Positions 8,243 through 16,148 of a stretch of 37,505 nucleotides of DNA are shown piece by piece. A program made the position numbers and the translations under genes. The notes beneath the pieces are model-generated. The model searched no databases and was not told where the DNA came from. It was given only the letters and a program-made list of their open reading frames with translations. Each line of letters opens with the position of its first letter. Positions within the stretch are counted from its first letter, which is position 1. Origin of the DNA: Candidatus Baldrarchaeum yapensis (GTDB taxonomy: Archaea > Asgardarchaeota > Baldrarchaeia > Baldrarchaeales > Baldrarchaeaceae); contig JAEOSH010000017.1 of the NCBI GenBank assembly GCA_016840465.1, positions 1 to 37,505 on the forward strand, read 5' to 3'.

Positions 8243-8473
8243 TTGGAGTTTGAAGTGCCAGAAAGGGTTAAAGAATTTGACCACTTTAAAAGGCATGTAT
8301 ACGTGCTTTACGTACATTCGTCAAATATGCAAGAATTGCGAATGATATATGACGGAAAAAATCATGCAGATTTGCCACATTGTCATAATCATTTTGTGGG
8401 TGTCGAATTTTATGATCAGAAAATTGGCAATCGCTCAAATAAACCTTATATACCGATAATGCCGATACCTTAA
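8243..8473 (+). CDS. Possible small protein, His-rich, unrecognised
   Basis: A 76-codon frame starting LEFEVPERVKEFDHF and containing DGKNHADLPHCHNHFVGVEF. It reads like protein rather than noise, and GATATATCG at 8207-8215 lies about 27 bp upstream of the TTG start, suiting a leaderless transcript. The D-x3-H-x-x-L...H-x-H spacing faintly recalls TumE/DUF6516-type small proteins, but I cannot establish homology. Against it: there is no ribosome binding site, base composition is AT-rich, and its 3' end covers the TATA box proposed for the downstream HMG-CoA synthase gene. Confidence 0.3.
   Translation: MEFEVPERVKEFDHFKRHVYVLYVHSSNMQELRMIYDGKNHADLPHCHNHFVGVEFYDQKIGNRSNKPYIPIMPIP
8445..8452 (+). 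promoter_or_regulatory. TATA box of the HMG-CoA synthase gene
   Basis: CTTATATA, which would start transcription near 8475 and leave a leader of about 40 nt before the ATG at 8516. GAGGGTG at 8503-8509 then serves as ribosome binding site with 6 nt spacing. The promoter faces away from the mevalonate kinase promoter at 8152-8159, so the two halves of mevalonate synthesis are divergently read. Confidence 0.55.
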
Positions 8474-8515
8474 GACTACAAACATTCCGTTTTGGAAACC
8501 ATGAGGGTGCAGCGA

Positions 8516-10012
8516 ATGGTAATGCGTCCATCGAAAAAGGTCGGTATCGTCGGGTGGGGCGCCTATGTACCGATGTACAGAATAAAGACCAGAGAAATTG
8601 CACGAGTCTGGGGGAAGGACCCCAGGCGCTACGAGGAGATGCTACTTATAGAGGAAAAGGCGGTGGCGGGGCCCGACGAAGACACCGCAACCATAGCCAT
8701 AGAGGCCGCGCAGAACGCAATAATGAGGGCGCAAATAGAGCCATCGGAAATAGGAGCGGTGTTTGTCGGCACCGAATCTAAACCCTACGCTGTCAAGCCC
8801 ACTGCAACCATAGTGGCCGAGGCAGTAGGAGCCACGCCCAACACCCTGGCCGCTGACTTTGAGTTCGCATGCAAGGCGGGTACCGAAAACCTCCAATGCG
8901 TAATAGGACTCGTGGGTTCAGGGATGATAAAATACGGCATGTCGATAGGGGCAGATGTTGCCCAAAGTGCTCCGGGAGACGAGTTGGAATTTGCGGCCGC
9001 GGCGGGAGGGGCCGCGTTTATAATAGGGGAGACTAATCATAACGTTGCCGCGCGCATAGAGGCATCTTACTCTTTTGTCACTGACACTCCCGACTTCTGG
9101 AGAAGGGAGGGGCAACCGTATCCCAAGCATGGAGAGGGGTTCACTGGGGAGCCCGCGTATTTCAGGCATGTGTTGTCGGCAGCGCGGGCCCTCATGGAGG
9201 AGTTAAGTATAACCCCGAGGGATATAGACTATGTTGTTTTCCACATGCCGAATGGAAAGTTCCCCCTGAAGGCCGCGCGCATTCTCGGATTTTCGAGAGA
9301 GCAGATCCTTCCCGGGCTTGTGGTGAGGAAAATAGGGAACACCTACTCTGCATCTTCCCTGCTCGGGCTTGTTTCCGTGCTCGAGGTGTCCAAACCCGGT
9401 GATAATATACTCCTCGTGTCATACGGTTCCGGGGCCGGGAGTGATGCCTTCCTGATAACGGTTGAGGACGCCATAGAGGAGAAGAAGGACCTTGCCCCAC
9501 GTATTGTCGATTACATTGAGAGGAAGAGATATGTCGACTATGCGATCTACGCGAAGTGGAGAGGTAAGATTCTGATACCGCGCAGGTCGGGAAACTCACA
9601 CGCTCCAAAGCACTGGAGGGAAATTCCTCAGCGCTACAAGTTGATGGGATCTCAGTGCGAGGGTTGTGGAAAGATATACTTCCCACCGAGGCCCGTCTGC
9701 CCGAACTGTAGATCGACGGAGATGGTGTACGTTCCCTTGCCGCGAAGAGGAAGGGTTGTAAACTACACCGTGATAAGGCAACCCCCACTCGAGTTCAAGT
9801 ACCACGCTCCATACGTTGTCGCAATTGTGGAGTTGGAAAATGGGGTTAGGATAACCTCCCAGCTGACCGATGTGAGTCCCGAGGACGTCAGAATTGGAAT
9901 GGAAGTCGAGGCCGTGATAAGAAAGTTGGGCGAGGACGGCGTCGACGGTATAATATTCTACGGCTTTAAATTCAGACCCGCGCTTCATAACGGAAACTCC
10001 CATATCTCCTAA
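8516..10012 (+). CDS. mvaS: HMG-CoA synthase fused to a C-terminal DUF35 domain
   Basis: 498 residues from ATG 8516 (GAGGGTG 6 nt upstream; ATG 8501 and TTG 8492 are alternatives). Residues 1 to about 345 are archaeal HMG-CoA synthase: [31 protein letters not shown] (catalytic Glu), [12 protein letters not shown] (nucleophile Cys119), [11 protein letters not shown] (His243) and [10 protein letters not shown]. It condenses acetyl-CoA with acetoacetyl-CoA. From about 375 a DUF35 domain follows: helix [16 protein letters not shown], zinc ribbon with Cys 381, 384, 395 and 398, then an OB-fold. In archaea these are normally two proteins in a complex with thiolase, so the fusion ties the acyl-CoA shuttle to the synthase. 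No thiolase with a catalytic Cys is nearby. It ends 2 bp from the hydrogenase protease gene, convergent. Confidence 0.95.
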   Translation: MVMRPSKKVGIVGWGAYVPMYRIKTREIARVWGKDPRRYEEMLLIEEKAVAGPDEDTATIAIEAAQNAIMRAQIEPSEIGAVFVGTESKPYAVKPTATIVAEAVGATPNTLAADFEFACKAGTENLQCVIGLVGSGMIKYGMSIGADVAQSAPGDELEFAAAAGGAAFIIGETNHNVAARIEASYSFVTDTPDFWRREGQPYPKHGEGFTGEPAYFRHVLSAARALMEELSITPRDIDYVVFHMPNGKFPLKAARILGFSREQILPGLVVRKIGNTYSASSLLGLVSVLEVSKPGDNILLVSYGSGAGSDAFLITVEDAIEEKKDLAPRIVDYIERKRYVDYAIYAKWRGKILIPRRSGNSHAPKHWREIPQRYKLMGSQCEGCGKIYFPPRPVCPNCRSTEMVYVPLPRRGRVVNYTVIRQPPLEFKYHAPYVVAIVELENGVRITSQLTDVSPEDVRIGMEVEAVIRKLGEDGVDGIIFYGFKFRPALHNGNSHIS

Positions 10013-10014
10013 CT

Positions 10015-10512
10015 CTATATTTCTGCTTTATTGTGGATCTCCTCCAAGATCTCTTTGACCGCTACCGCGACCGCTCTCTCAACTTCGGGACTCAATTTGT
10101 CACAGAATTTCTCGATCCGCTTAACCTCTATCCCTATCAGGATAATATCCTTTCCTAAGACCTCGGGGCAAAGATTTGAGATCACAAATAGCGACTCTAA
10201 AGATCCGAGGTCGTGCAGGCTGATGATCTGCCTATCACACTCAGATCTATCCATTTTGGACATGATGTCAGCGAGTGAAAGCTTGTATACCGTTCCCGGC
10301 TTTCCCCCGAACTTCACTCCATCCACAACAATTACTTTTTCGTAGTCGCTCACTATGTCGAAAAACTCCGGGCCTAGGGCGCCCATTTCAAAAACCGAGA
10401 CTGAGGGCGGGAGGTTCCTATTTATGAGTTCCCTCACAACGTGAATGCCCACTCCGTCATCTCCCATCAATATGTTTCCGAGCCCGACGACCGCTATCCT
10501 TTTTCCTCCCAT
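10015..10512 (-). CDS. [NiFe] hydrogenase maturation endopeptidase (M52 family)
   Basis: 165 residues. VVGLGNILMGDDGVGIHVV carries the first metal-binding Asp, MGALGPEFFDIVSDYEKVIVVDGV the central Asp, and SLHDLGS the His, matching the HycI/HyaD/FrxA fold. The protease removes the short C-terminal tail of the hydrogenase large subunit once nickel has been inserted. It is the last gene of the hydrogenase operon, 51 bp after the large-subunit gene, which makes that subunit its obvious substrate. The tail to be removed is only four residues (see the alpha subunit). Confidence 0.93.
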   Translation of the reverse strand: MGGKRIAVVGLGNILMGDDGVGIHVVRELINRNLPPSVSVFEMGALGPEFFDIVSDYEKVIVVDGVKFGGKPGTVYKLSLADIMSKMDRSECDRQIISLHDLGSLESLFVISNLCPEVLGKDIILIGIEVKRIEKFCDKLSPEVERAVAVAVKEILEEIHNKAEI

Positions 10513-10563
10513 AAGATCCCTTCATAACTCCGGTGACAAAAATAAAAATTTATTGAGTAAGGC

Positions 10564-11853
10564 TTACAGTCTTAAAACATGGACGGAGCATGAGAGACAG
10601 AAGTCGTAGGCCCTTATGAGCATGCCGCACTTTAGTGTTGCCTCGTCGACCGACAGGTTGGCAATATGCGGCCCAAATGACCATAGATCTGCCTCAGCGC
10701 TTGATACGTTGTGCACTGTCGGGGTGACGACGTTTGCGCTCATGACCAATCCGTTTCTTCCTATCCTGTACCCGTGATATAGGATACCTCTGGGGGCTTC
10801 GGTTACCGCCGCGCCTATTCCCGGCTTTACCTCGAATTCCACCTTTGGCTTTATGGCGGTGATGTCCAGCTCGTCTAGGATCTTGAGACACTCGTCGAAG
10901 GAGTGCACCAGTTCCATTGCTCTTGCGAGGTTCTGCAGGAACGGGTTCTGGGATGGGAATTTCACGCCGGCCTCGTCCGCTAGCGCCTTTGCATCATCAC
11001 TCAGTTTATCGTAATTTAGGTTCACGCGAGCCAATGGCCCGACGAGGAGTACATCTCTGCCCTTGACCTTAGAGCGCTTAACATTCGTCTTGGGGTCCGT
11101 GGACTCGAGTATGAACTTCGTGAACTCGTCCTCGGAGATATCAAGGCCCTTGTTGGAGCGCAGTCTTCCCTCGTTTATGGGGTACTCCTTCGGGTCCCAG
11201 AGCGCCACATGCTCACGATCAACAGTGAAATCTGGAACCTCCAGTTTCGCCACAACTTTTCCTAGTTTCTCCGCGTCCGGCTTTCCTTCCTTCAGCATTT
11301 CCTTTGCCTTTTCGACCCACTTCTGATCGGGAAGTTTGCTGAACCCTCCAACTACGCAGGTCACCGGGTGGGCCCAGCGTCCCCCGAGTTGCTCCACCAG
11401 TTTGTTTCCTAAGGTCCTTAGCTTTATTCCTAGGGTCACCAAGTCCTTATGTTCCGGTGACTTCAGCATGCTGAACACGCTTTCATGCCCAAAGTAGTCG
11501 GGAAGCGCCAAGAATGCGAGGTGAAGGCTGTGACTTTGTATCCATCCCGCAAATGCGAGGAACCTTCTAAGCTTCTTTATTTCCTCCGTGACGGATACGC
11601 CGATTGCCTTCTCCACAGCCCTAAGCGCGGTTATCTGGTGGGCAACATAACAGATACCACAGATCCTAGATGCGATCTCGTGAACCTCATCGTACTTGCG
11701 CCCCACGAGGAAGGCCTCGAACAGGCGTGGTGTTTCATCGATTATCAGGGAAACCTCCTTTATCTTACCGTTCTCCATCACCAATCTGAGGTGCCCTTCT
11801 CCCTCAACGCGCGTCAGGGGCTCTATGGAGATTACCTTCTCCCCACCACTCAT
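10564..11853 (-). CDS. hydA: Group 3b [NiFe] hydrogenase large (alpha) subunit
   Basis: 429 residues holding the Ni-Fe active site. The N-terminal ligand motif is RICGICYVAH (Cys65, Cys68) and the C-terminal one is DFCLSCSVH (Cys419, Cys422, His425) followed by the four-residue tail VLRL. Sulfhydrogenases of Thermococcales end in almost the same way and lose four residues on maturation. The position usually occupied by Pro in DPCxxC is Phe418 here. With the neighbouring subunits the order beta-gamma-delta-alpha is that of Pyrococcus soluble hydrogenase I, which couples H2 to NADP(H) and can reduce sulfur. The ATG overlaps the delta stop by 4 bp (ATGA). Confidence 0.96.
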   Translation of the reverse strand: MSGGEKVISIEPLTRVEGEGHLRLVMENGKIKEVSLIIDETPRLFEAFLVGRKYDEVHEIASRICGICYVAHQITALRAVEKAIGVSVTEEIKKLRRFLAFAGWIQSHSLHLAFLALPDYFGHESVFSMLKSPEHKDLVTLGIKLRTLGNKLVEQLGGRWAHPVTCVVGGFSKLPDQKWVEKAKEMLKEGKPDAEKLGKVVAKLEVPDFTVDREHVALWDPKEYPINEGRLRSNKGLDISEDEFTKFILESTDPKTNVKRSKVKGRDVLLVGPLARVNLNYDKLSDDAKALADEAGVKFPSQNPFLQNLARAMELVHSFDECLKILDELDITAIKPKVEFEVKPGIGAAVTEAPRGILYHGYRIGRNGLVMSANVVTPTVHNVSSAEADLWSFGPHIANLSVDEATLKCGMLIRAYDFCLSCSVHVLRL

Positions 11854-12620
11854 ACCCCGACCCCCGCAAAAGCCATACTCGCGGCAGCATATTTTCTAAA
11901 CTTACGCCTAACATCCTCATTTGTCGCGCCCAACTCAAATAACAGCTTTGCCAGAGCCTTGGAGTTCGGATCCTTGGTCGGTCCTCTGCACCCCTCACAT
12001 GGCCTGTTGGAACTGGGGCAGAGCGCGTTGCATCCGCCCGCGGTTATGGGTCCCATGCATGGAATTCCCTTGAGAAGGAAGCACTCGTTCTCCCTCAGTT
12101 TGCACTCCACGCAGACGCTATATGGGGGAAATCTCGGCTTCACTCCCATGAGGAGGGACTTTATCACTTCCACGACCTCGGAGGGCTCTACGGGGCAACC
12201 GACTACGTAGGCGTCCACCTTGACGTATTCATCTATCCCGAAGGACTTTGTCGGGTGGCTCTTCGGCGGCTTCTCATACACCATGTCGACGAGTTTCGCG
12301 GTTGGCTCGAAGTTTCTGATCGATTGAAGGCCCCCAAAGCATGCACAGGTTCCCAGCGCAACCAGATACTTCGTGGATGCGCGTATTTTTCTGAGGTGCT
12401 CTATTTCCTCCGCCGAACATGCACTTCCTTCGACAAGTACGATATCATATGGTCCATCGAGGTTCTCGCTTTTGGCGATCGGGAAGTATACGATGTCTAT
12501 GTGGTCCAAGAGTTTCAAAAAGTCCTCACCCGCATCCACAAGCTGCAGTTGGCAGCCCCCACAGGAACTTAGCTTGAATATCGCGACCTTTGCTTTTTCC
12601 TTCATTTTAACTTGTGCCAT
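11850..12620 (-). CDS. hydD: Group 3b [NiFe] hydrogenase small (delta) subunit
   Basis: 256 residues from ATG 12620. It carries the iron-sulfur relay to the Ni-Fe site. KLSSCGGCQLQLVD near the N-terminus and VEGSACS / GTCACFGG supply the proximal cluster, and VGCPVEPSEV plus the Cys-rich stretch SVCVECKLRENECFLLKGIPCMGPITAGGCNALCPSS... (given here only by its key Cys at about 190-225) supply the medial and distal clusters. There is no Tat signal, as expected for a cytoplasmic enzyme. It lies 12 bp after gamma and overlaps alpha by 4 bp. Confidence 0.95.
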   Translation of the reverse strand: MAQVKMKEKAKVAIFKLSSCGGCQLQLVDAGEDFLKLLDHIDIVYFPIAKSENLDGPYDIVLVEGSACSAEEIEHLRKIRASTKYLVALGTCACFGGLQSIRNFEPTAKLVDMVYEKPPKSHPTKSFGIDEYVKVDAYVVGCPVEPSEVVEVIKSLLMGVKPRFPPYSVCVECKLRENECFLLKGIPCMGPITAGGCNALCPSSNRPCEGCRGPTKDPNSKALAKLLFELGATNEDVRRKFRKYAAASMAFAGVGV

Positions 12621-12632
12621 CACATTCCCCCC

Positions 12633-13469
12633 TTACACTATCTTATCAGGGAGGGGCTCAACCTCTTCGAACGTGAATACGGGTCCGTCCCTGCACACGA
12701 ACTTTGATCCTATCTGGCAGTGCCCACACTTTCCTATCCCGCAGTGCATCCTTCGCTCCATCGAGAGATATATCTGATTCTTCGCGAATCCCCTCTCTAC
12801 GAGCCCCTTGACCACGAAGTGCATCATTATTTCGGGTCCGCACACCATTACTACAGTGTTTTCAGGCCTCGAATCCATCTCCTCAAATAGCACGGTGACC
12901 ACTCCGACCCTGTGCTCCCATTCCACTCCCTCCGGCACCATGTCGACCGTGAGTCTCAATGTGAAGTCCTTTATCTTGCGCCATTCGTCCATCTCCGATC
13001 TATAAAGCATATCAAGCGGCGTACGTGCGCCGTAGAGCACCTCCACGTGCCCGAACTCGTCCCTGTGATTCGCAATGTAGTAAATGACAGGTCTAAGCGG
13101 AGCAAGCCCCAGTCCTCCCGCCACTATCAGTATGTTCTTTCCCTTTGCTTCCTCTATTGGCCATGGCCTTCCATAAGGTCCTCTTACCCACAGGATGTCG
13201 CCCTCCTTGAGTTTATGTATCGTGTTTGTGACGTTGCCGACTGCCCTTATCGTGTGCTCGAAGTATTCCTTCTCATCGGGGTTTGACGTTATGGAGAAGG
13301 GGGCCTCCCCGACGCCGAACACTCCGACCATGTTGAACTGCCCAGGCTTGAACTGGTACGCCTTCTTAACGTTTTCGTCCAGGAACTCGAGCCTGAAGGT
13401 CTTCGTGTCCCTCGTTTCCGTCTTTATTTCTTTAATGACCGCGGGGTGCGGAACATACGGGTTCGCCAT
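12633..13469 (-). CDS. hydG: Hydrogenase gamma subunit, FAD/NAD(P)-binding reductase
   Basis: 278 residues from ATG 13469, placed after GGTGAT inside the end of the beta gene; an in-frame GTG at 13481 is less likely. It has a ferredoxin-NADP reductase fold: the FAD-binding barrel (FKPGQFNMVGVFGVGEAPFS; WVRGPYGRPWP), the nucleotide-binding domain (ILIVAGGLGLAPLRPVIYY; MVCGPEIMM) and a C-terminal 2Fe-2S site MHCGIGKCGHCQIG...VCRDGP. It exchanges electrons between NAD(P)H and the iron-sulfur chain of the hydrogenase. Confidence 0.95.
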   Translation of the reverse strand: MANPYVPHPAVIKEIKTETRDTKTFRLEFLDENVKKAYQFKPGQFNMVGVFGVGEAPFSITSNPDEKEYFEHTIRAVGNVTNTIHKLKEGDILWVRGPYGRPWPIEEAKGKNILIVAGGLGLAPLRPVIYYIANHRDEFGHVEVLYGARTPLDMLYRSEMDEWRKIKDFTLRLTVDMVPEGVEWEHRVGVVTVLFEEMDSRPENTVVMVCGPEIMMHFVVKGLVERGFAKNQIYLSMERRMHCGIGKCGHCQIGSKFVCRDGPVFTFEEVEPLPDKIV

Positions 13470-13470
13470 C

Positions 13471-14496
13471 TCAATCACCACTTAATCTTGTAACCGCATC
13501 CACCGGGTCTATGTGCTTCACGCAGAACTCCACACAACGCCCACAACCCACGCATCCGAAAACTCCATGCTGTTGCTTTATGTAAACGAGTTTGTGATAC
13601 ATCCTGTGTTTCAATCTTGCATCCCTTCCGGGCCTGAAGTTCCCTCCGAGGGCAACCGCGGCGAACTCCAGGAACATGCACGAGTCCCAGTACCTTATCC
13701 TTTCTCCCTCCTTGAAGTCCGCTGACACCCTGTCGATCACGCCGTAGCAGAAGCATGTGGGACATACCGTTGTACAGACACCACATGCCAGGCACTCATC
13801 CGCGAGTTCCTGCCAGATCTTGTCATTTATCTTTTCGAGGAGTAAGGTTTCGAGGTTTTCTGTTTTGATCCTCCGCTTAATGGACTCGGCTACCTTCTTC
13901 AGAATTTCGTCCCTTTTGGCAATGTCGGCATCCTCTGCCTTTGACAGTTCCTTGAAGCCCTCCACTATCTTCTTCCCGGCGTCGGTTCCCACTTCCACGA
14001 GGAACCTGTCGCCCAGATCGGTGAGCAGTATGTCGAAGCCGTCCTTGGCCCCCGGTCCGGTGCCGAACGACGTGCAGAAGCAGTACTCTCCCGCTTTTGT
14101 GCAATTTAACCCTATGATTACCGTATTTTCTCTACGTTGCGCATAGTACGGATCCTTGAACTCTCCCTCTATTAGCACTTTGTCCAGCACCTTTATCGCA
14201 TTGATGTCGCAAGGGTGCACTCCGAAAAGTACGATCTTTCCGTCGACCGCGGGCTGTTCGACCTTCGGCGTTTCATTCTCAAACTTGAACTTCAGGATCG
14301 TCTCCCTCTGCGGAAGCAATACCTTCTTCGGGGGGATCATCGTCGTTACGTAGTCGAGTTGTAAATCTTCCGCCTTTGAGATCTCTGCAAATACTACGAG
14401 GTTGCCCTTCTTCACTGGCCCTACGACGCGGTACTCGCGGCGCAGGTGTTCTATGAATTGTGGCAGTTGCTCTTTACGTAATATGAGGGTCTCCAA
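13471..14496 (-). CDS. hydB: Hydrogenase beta subunit, two-[4Fe-4S] electron-transfer protein
   Basis: 341 residues. The N-terminal region (MPPKK / FGVHPCDINAIKVLD) and EYCFCTSFGTGPGAKDGFD match the beta subunit of archaeal sulfhydrogenases. Two ferredoxin-type clusters are seen, CLACGVCTTVCPTCFC (about 235-250) and CVGCGRCVEFC (about 317-327). It passes electrons between the flavin subunit and the delta subunit. The start is TTG 14496; no better in-frame start exists upstream, and a minus-strand TATA element at 14546-14554 would put the transcript start about 28 nt before it. First gene of the hydrogenase operon. Confidence 0.93.
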   Translation of the reverse strand: METLILRKEQLPQFIEHLRREYRVVGPVKKGNLVVFAEISKAEDLQLDYVTTMIPPKKVLLPQRETILKFKFENETPKVEQPAVDGKIVLFGVHPCDINAIKVLDKVLIEGEFKDPYYAQRRENTVIIGLNCTKAGEYCFCTSFGTGPGAKDGFDILLTDLGDRFLVEVGTDAGKKIVEGFKELSKAEDADIAKRDEILKKVAESIKRRIKTENLETLLLEKINDKIWQELADECLACGVCTTVCPTCFCYGVIDRVSADFKEGERIRYWDSCMFLEFAAVALGGNFRPGRDARLKHRMYHKLVYIKQQHGVFGCVGCGRCVEFCVKHIDPVDAVTRLSGD

Positions 14497-15061
14497 ATCG
14501 CGTCGACCCCTGCTGAGGGGTTCTCTAGGAGTTTCATTACGTGAAGTAAATAAATTATTCGATAAAAAATCGGGAGGCGGCGATGGGCTCTAGTGGAAAT
14601 TTGAGGCGATGACGGGGGACCTAAAGCCTCTATTCGCACACATGTTCCCCCGCTAGTTGCAAATTTTTAACGGAGGATGGTAGGCGCGAAAGCGTTCTAT
14701 CGAGTACGCATATTGCACCTTTTCGGATCATTCTTTCAGAATCTTTTGCAACTCTTGAATATCCTACTCGGGCAATTGGTATAGAATTTAAATCTCCGCT
14801 AATACGTGTCACCTGATGTATTTGATCCGCAAAATTTCAATTCGGCTGCACGTCCCCGTTGAGAAAAAAATATTAAGGTATCCGGGGATGGACACGTTTC
14901 CTATCAAAAACTCCATTTCGACGTTTCACGTGTGGAAAAGGAGGATCCTGACGCCCGATTGATAACACTTTTCGCGAAAATGTTAGCAACAATTGGTTGC
15001 TGATTGTCAATAATCACCTCTGCAGTGCCATCGATCGATAAGTACATTTAGATGGTACATC
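14497..15061. promoter_or_regulatory. Hydrogenase operon promoter and spacer
   Basis: Minus-strand TTTATTTAC (14546-14554) is a good TATA element for the hydrogenase operon. An imperfect inverted repeat, GGGGGAC near 14614 with GTTCCCCC near 14644, lies upstream and could be an RNA hairpin or regulator site. Two open frames of about 60 codons (14451-14639 and 14630-14812, minus strand) have no recognisable features and are not called. Nothing else in these 565 bp is interpretable by eye. Confidence 0.45.
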
Positions 15062-15082
15062 TTGTACACTTTTGGTGTACAA
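15062..15082 (+). promoter_or_regulatory. Perfect inverted-repeat operator at the regulator start
   Basis: TTGTACAC (15062-15069), spacer TTTTG, GTGTACAA (15075-15082): an 8-bp perfect inverted repeat ending 1 bp before the ATG at 15084. Further GTACA half-sites lie just upstream (GTACATTTAG and GGTACATCTTGTAC). Its position would block initiation or early elongation, so the adjacent winged-helix protein is a natural candidate for binding it as an autorepressor. Confidence 0.6.
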
Positions 15083-15083
15083 T

Positions 15084-15506
15084 ATGGTCACGATATACGA
15101 GGTACTGGGAACACCGTCTGCCCATCGAGTGCTAGAGATGCTAGCGATATGGGGAGAACTGTCAGTGGAGGATATCGTTGAGAAGACGGGGCTCAGCAGG
15201 AACAACGTCTACAATGTTCTGAGGGGGCTGATGGAGGTAGGAATAGTGGAGAGGGTTCAGAGGGGAAGGTACAGAATTTCCGAGAATCCTAGGACTGTAC
15301 ATCTAATAAACTTCTACAGGGAGAACGCGGTTGTGCAGGTGGGATCCCATATACAGCTGATGCTCGAGGGAAAGGAACCGGCAACTCCGGAGATGGTGGC
15401 GCGATTGATCGAGATGTATGAGCCCATTTTGAGGAAACACTTCAGTTGGGTAATGCACTCTTTGGTAGAGATGGGCGCCATTGAGCGAGCGGTGGCGCAC
15501 GGATAG
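15084..15506 (+). CDS. Winged helix-turn-helix transcriptional regulator
   Basis: 140 residues. The N-terminal wHTH (IYEVLGTPSAHRVLEMLAIW, then LSVEDIVEKTGLSRNNVYNVLRGLMEVGIVERVQRGRYRIS in two halves) resembles TrmB/ArsR-type archaeal regulators. The C-terminal 70 residues are helical and unrecognised, probably for dimerisation or ligand sensing. ATG 15084 is chosen because upstream GTG/TTG codons lie inside the inverted-repeat operator. The gene overlaps or abuts the next one, a small HExxH peptidase-like protein, suggesting that the pair acts together. Confidence 0.85.
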   Translation: MVTIYEVLGTPSAHRVLEMLAIWGELSVEDIVEKTGLSRNNVYNVLRGLMEVGIVERVQRGRYRISENPRTVHLINFYRENAVVQVGSHIQLMLEGKEPATPEMVARLIEMYEPILRKHFSWVMHSLVEMGAIERAVAHG

Positions 15507-15510
15507 AGTG

Positions 15511-15984
15511 ATGGAACTCGTCCGCGAGGCGAAAACCCTCGTCGAGCAATTTCTTGACGTGGGGATTCCAGAGATCCCCGTGTACGTAACGACGGAGGAG
15601 GGGCTCAAAAGGGAACTCGCTAAACTGTACATGAAGAGAGGATACTCCAAAGAAGATGCCGAGGAAATAGCGGCTCGGAACGTCCGATTTCTCAGAGCCC
15701 TTTACCTCAGGGAGGAGGGTATGATTCTTCTGAAGGAAGGGAGTGGCGAGAACCTGCAAACCCTCGTGCACGAGTTTCTTCACATTGTGCAGAAATGCGA
15801 CGGTTCACCGCTCAGGAGGGAGAAGATCGTGATTTTCTTAACGTATAGGATGTTGCAGGACAAGTTTGAGCATGACCTCCTAACGCGAGCGGTCGTGGAG
15901 GAGTGGGAAGCTAAGGAGAGGTCCGTTGGATTAGAGAGAATAAAGCAAAGATTATTGGAAGAGGGTGATTGCAACGACCTCTAG
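15511..15984 (+). CDS. Small HExxH metallopeptidase-like protein
   Basis: 157 residues from ATG 15511, 4 bp after the regulator stop; TTG 15481 and GTG 15508 are alternatives. The only firm motif is LVHEFLHIVQ, an HExxH zinc-binding helix (His87, Glu88, His91), with VVEEWEAKERSVG about 40 residues on offering a third acidic ligand, the layout of short gluzincin domains. There is no signal peptide or membrane segment, so it would be cytoplasmic. The tight coupling to a regulator recalls pairs where a peptidase-like protein controls a repressor, but that is inference. Confidence 0.6.
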   Translation: MELVREAKTLVEQFLDVGIPEIPVYVTTEEGLKRELAKLYMKRGYSKEDAEEIAARNVRFLRALYLREEGMILLKEGSGENLQTLVHEFLHIVQKCDGSPLRREKIVIFLTYRMLQDKFEHDLLTRAVVEEWEAKERSVGLERIKQRLLEEGDCNDL

Positions 15985-16144
15985 CGGTGTTTTCGACCCG
16001 TTTAAGTTTGAGATCGAAGATCTGCAAAACTCGGAGTTTCCTCCACTTCTGGTCACGACCGGGAAACTAAAATTTGGAGATGCATCATTCATTACTGGTG
16101 ATTACCCCCGCGCGGCATTCCATAGACTACAATTTTCGGGATAA
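15965..16144 (+). CDS. Possible 59-residue protein between peptidase-like gene and hisC
   Basis: An open frame from GTG 15965 (overlapping the previous gene by 20 bp) to a TAA at 16142-16144, four bases before the preferred hisC start. It reads VIATTSSGVFDPFKFEIEDL and later PPLLVTTGKLKFGDASFITG, which looks protein-like. No family is recognised. Its fit between the two genes suggests either a real small coupled gene or a fragment; with no clear ribosome binding site it remains tentative. Confidence 0.25.
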   Translation: MIATTSSGVFDPFKFEIEDLQNSEFPPLLVTTGKLKFGDASFITGDYPRAAFHRLQFSG

Positions 16145-16148
16145 GGCG

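Noticed and set aside
14630-14812. 60-codon minus-strand frame upstream of the hydrogenase operon
   Set aside because: No recognisable motif and no clear start signal; length expected by chance in this composition.
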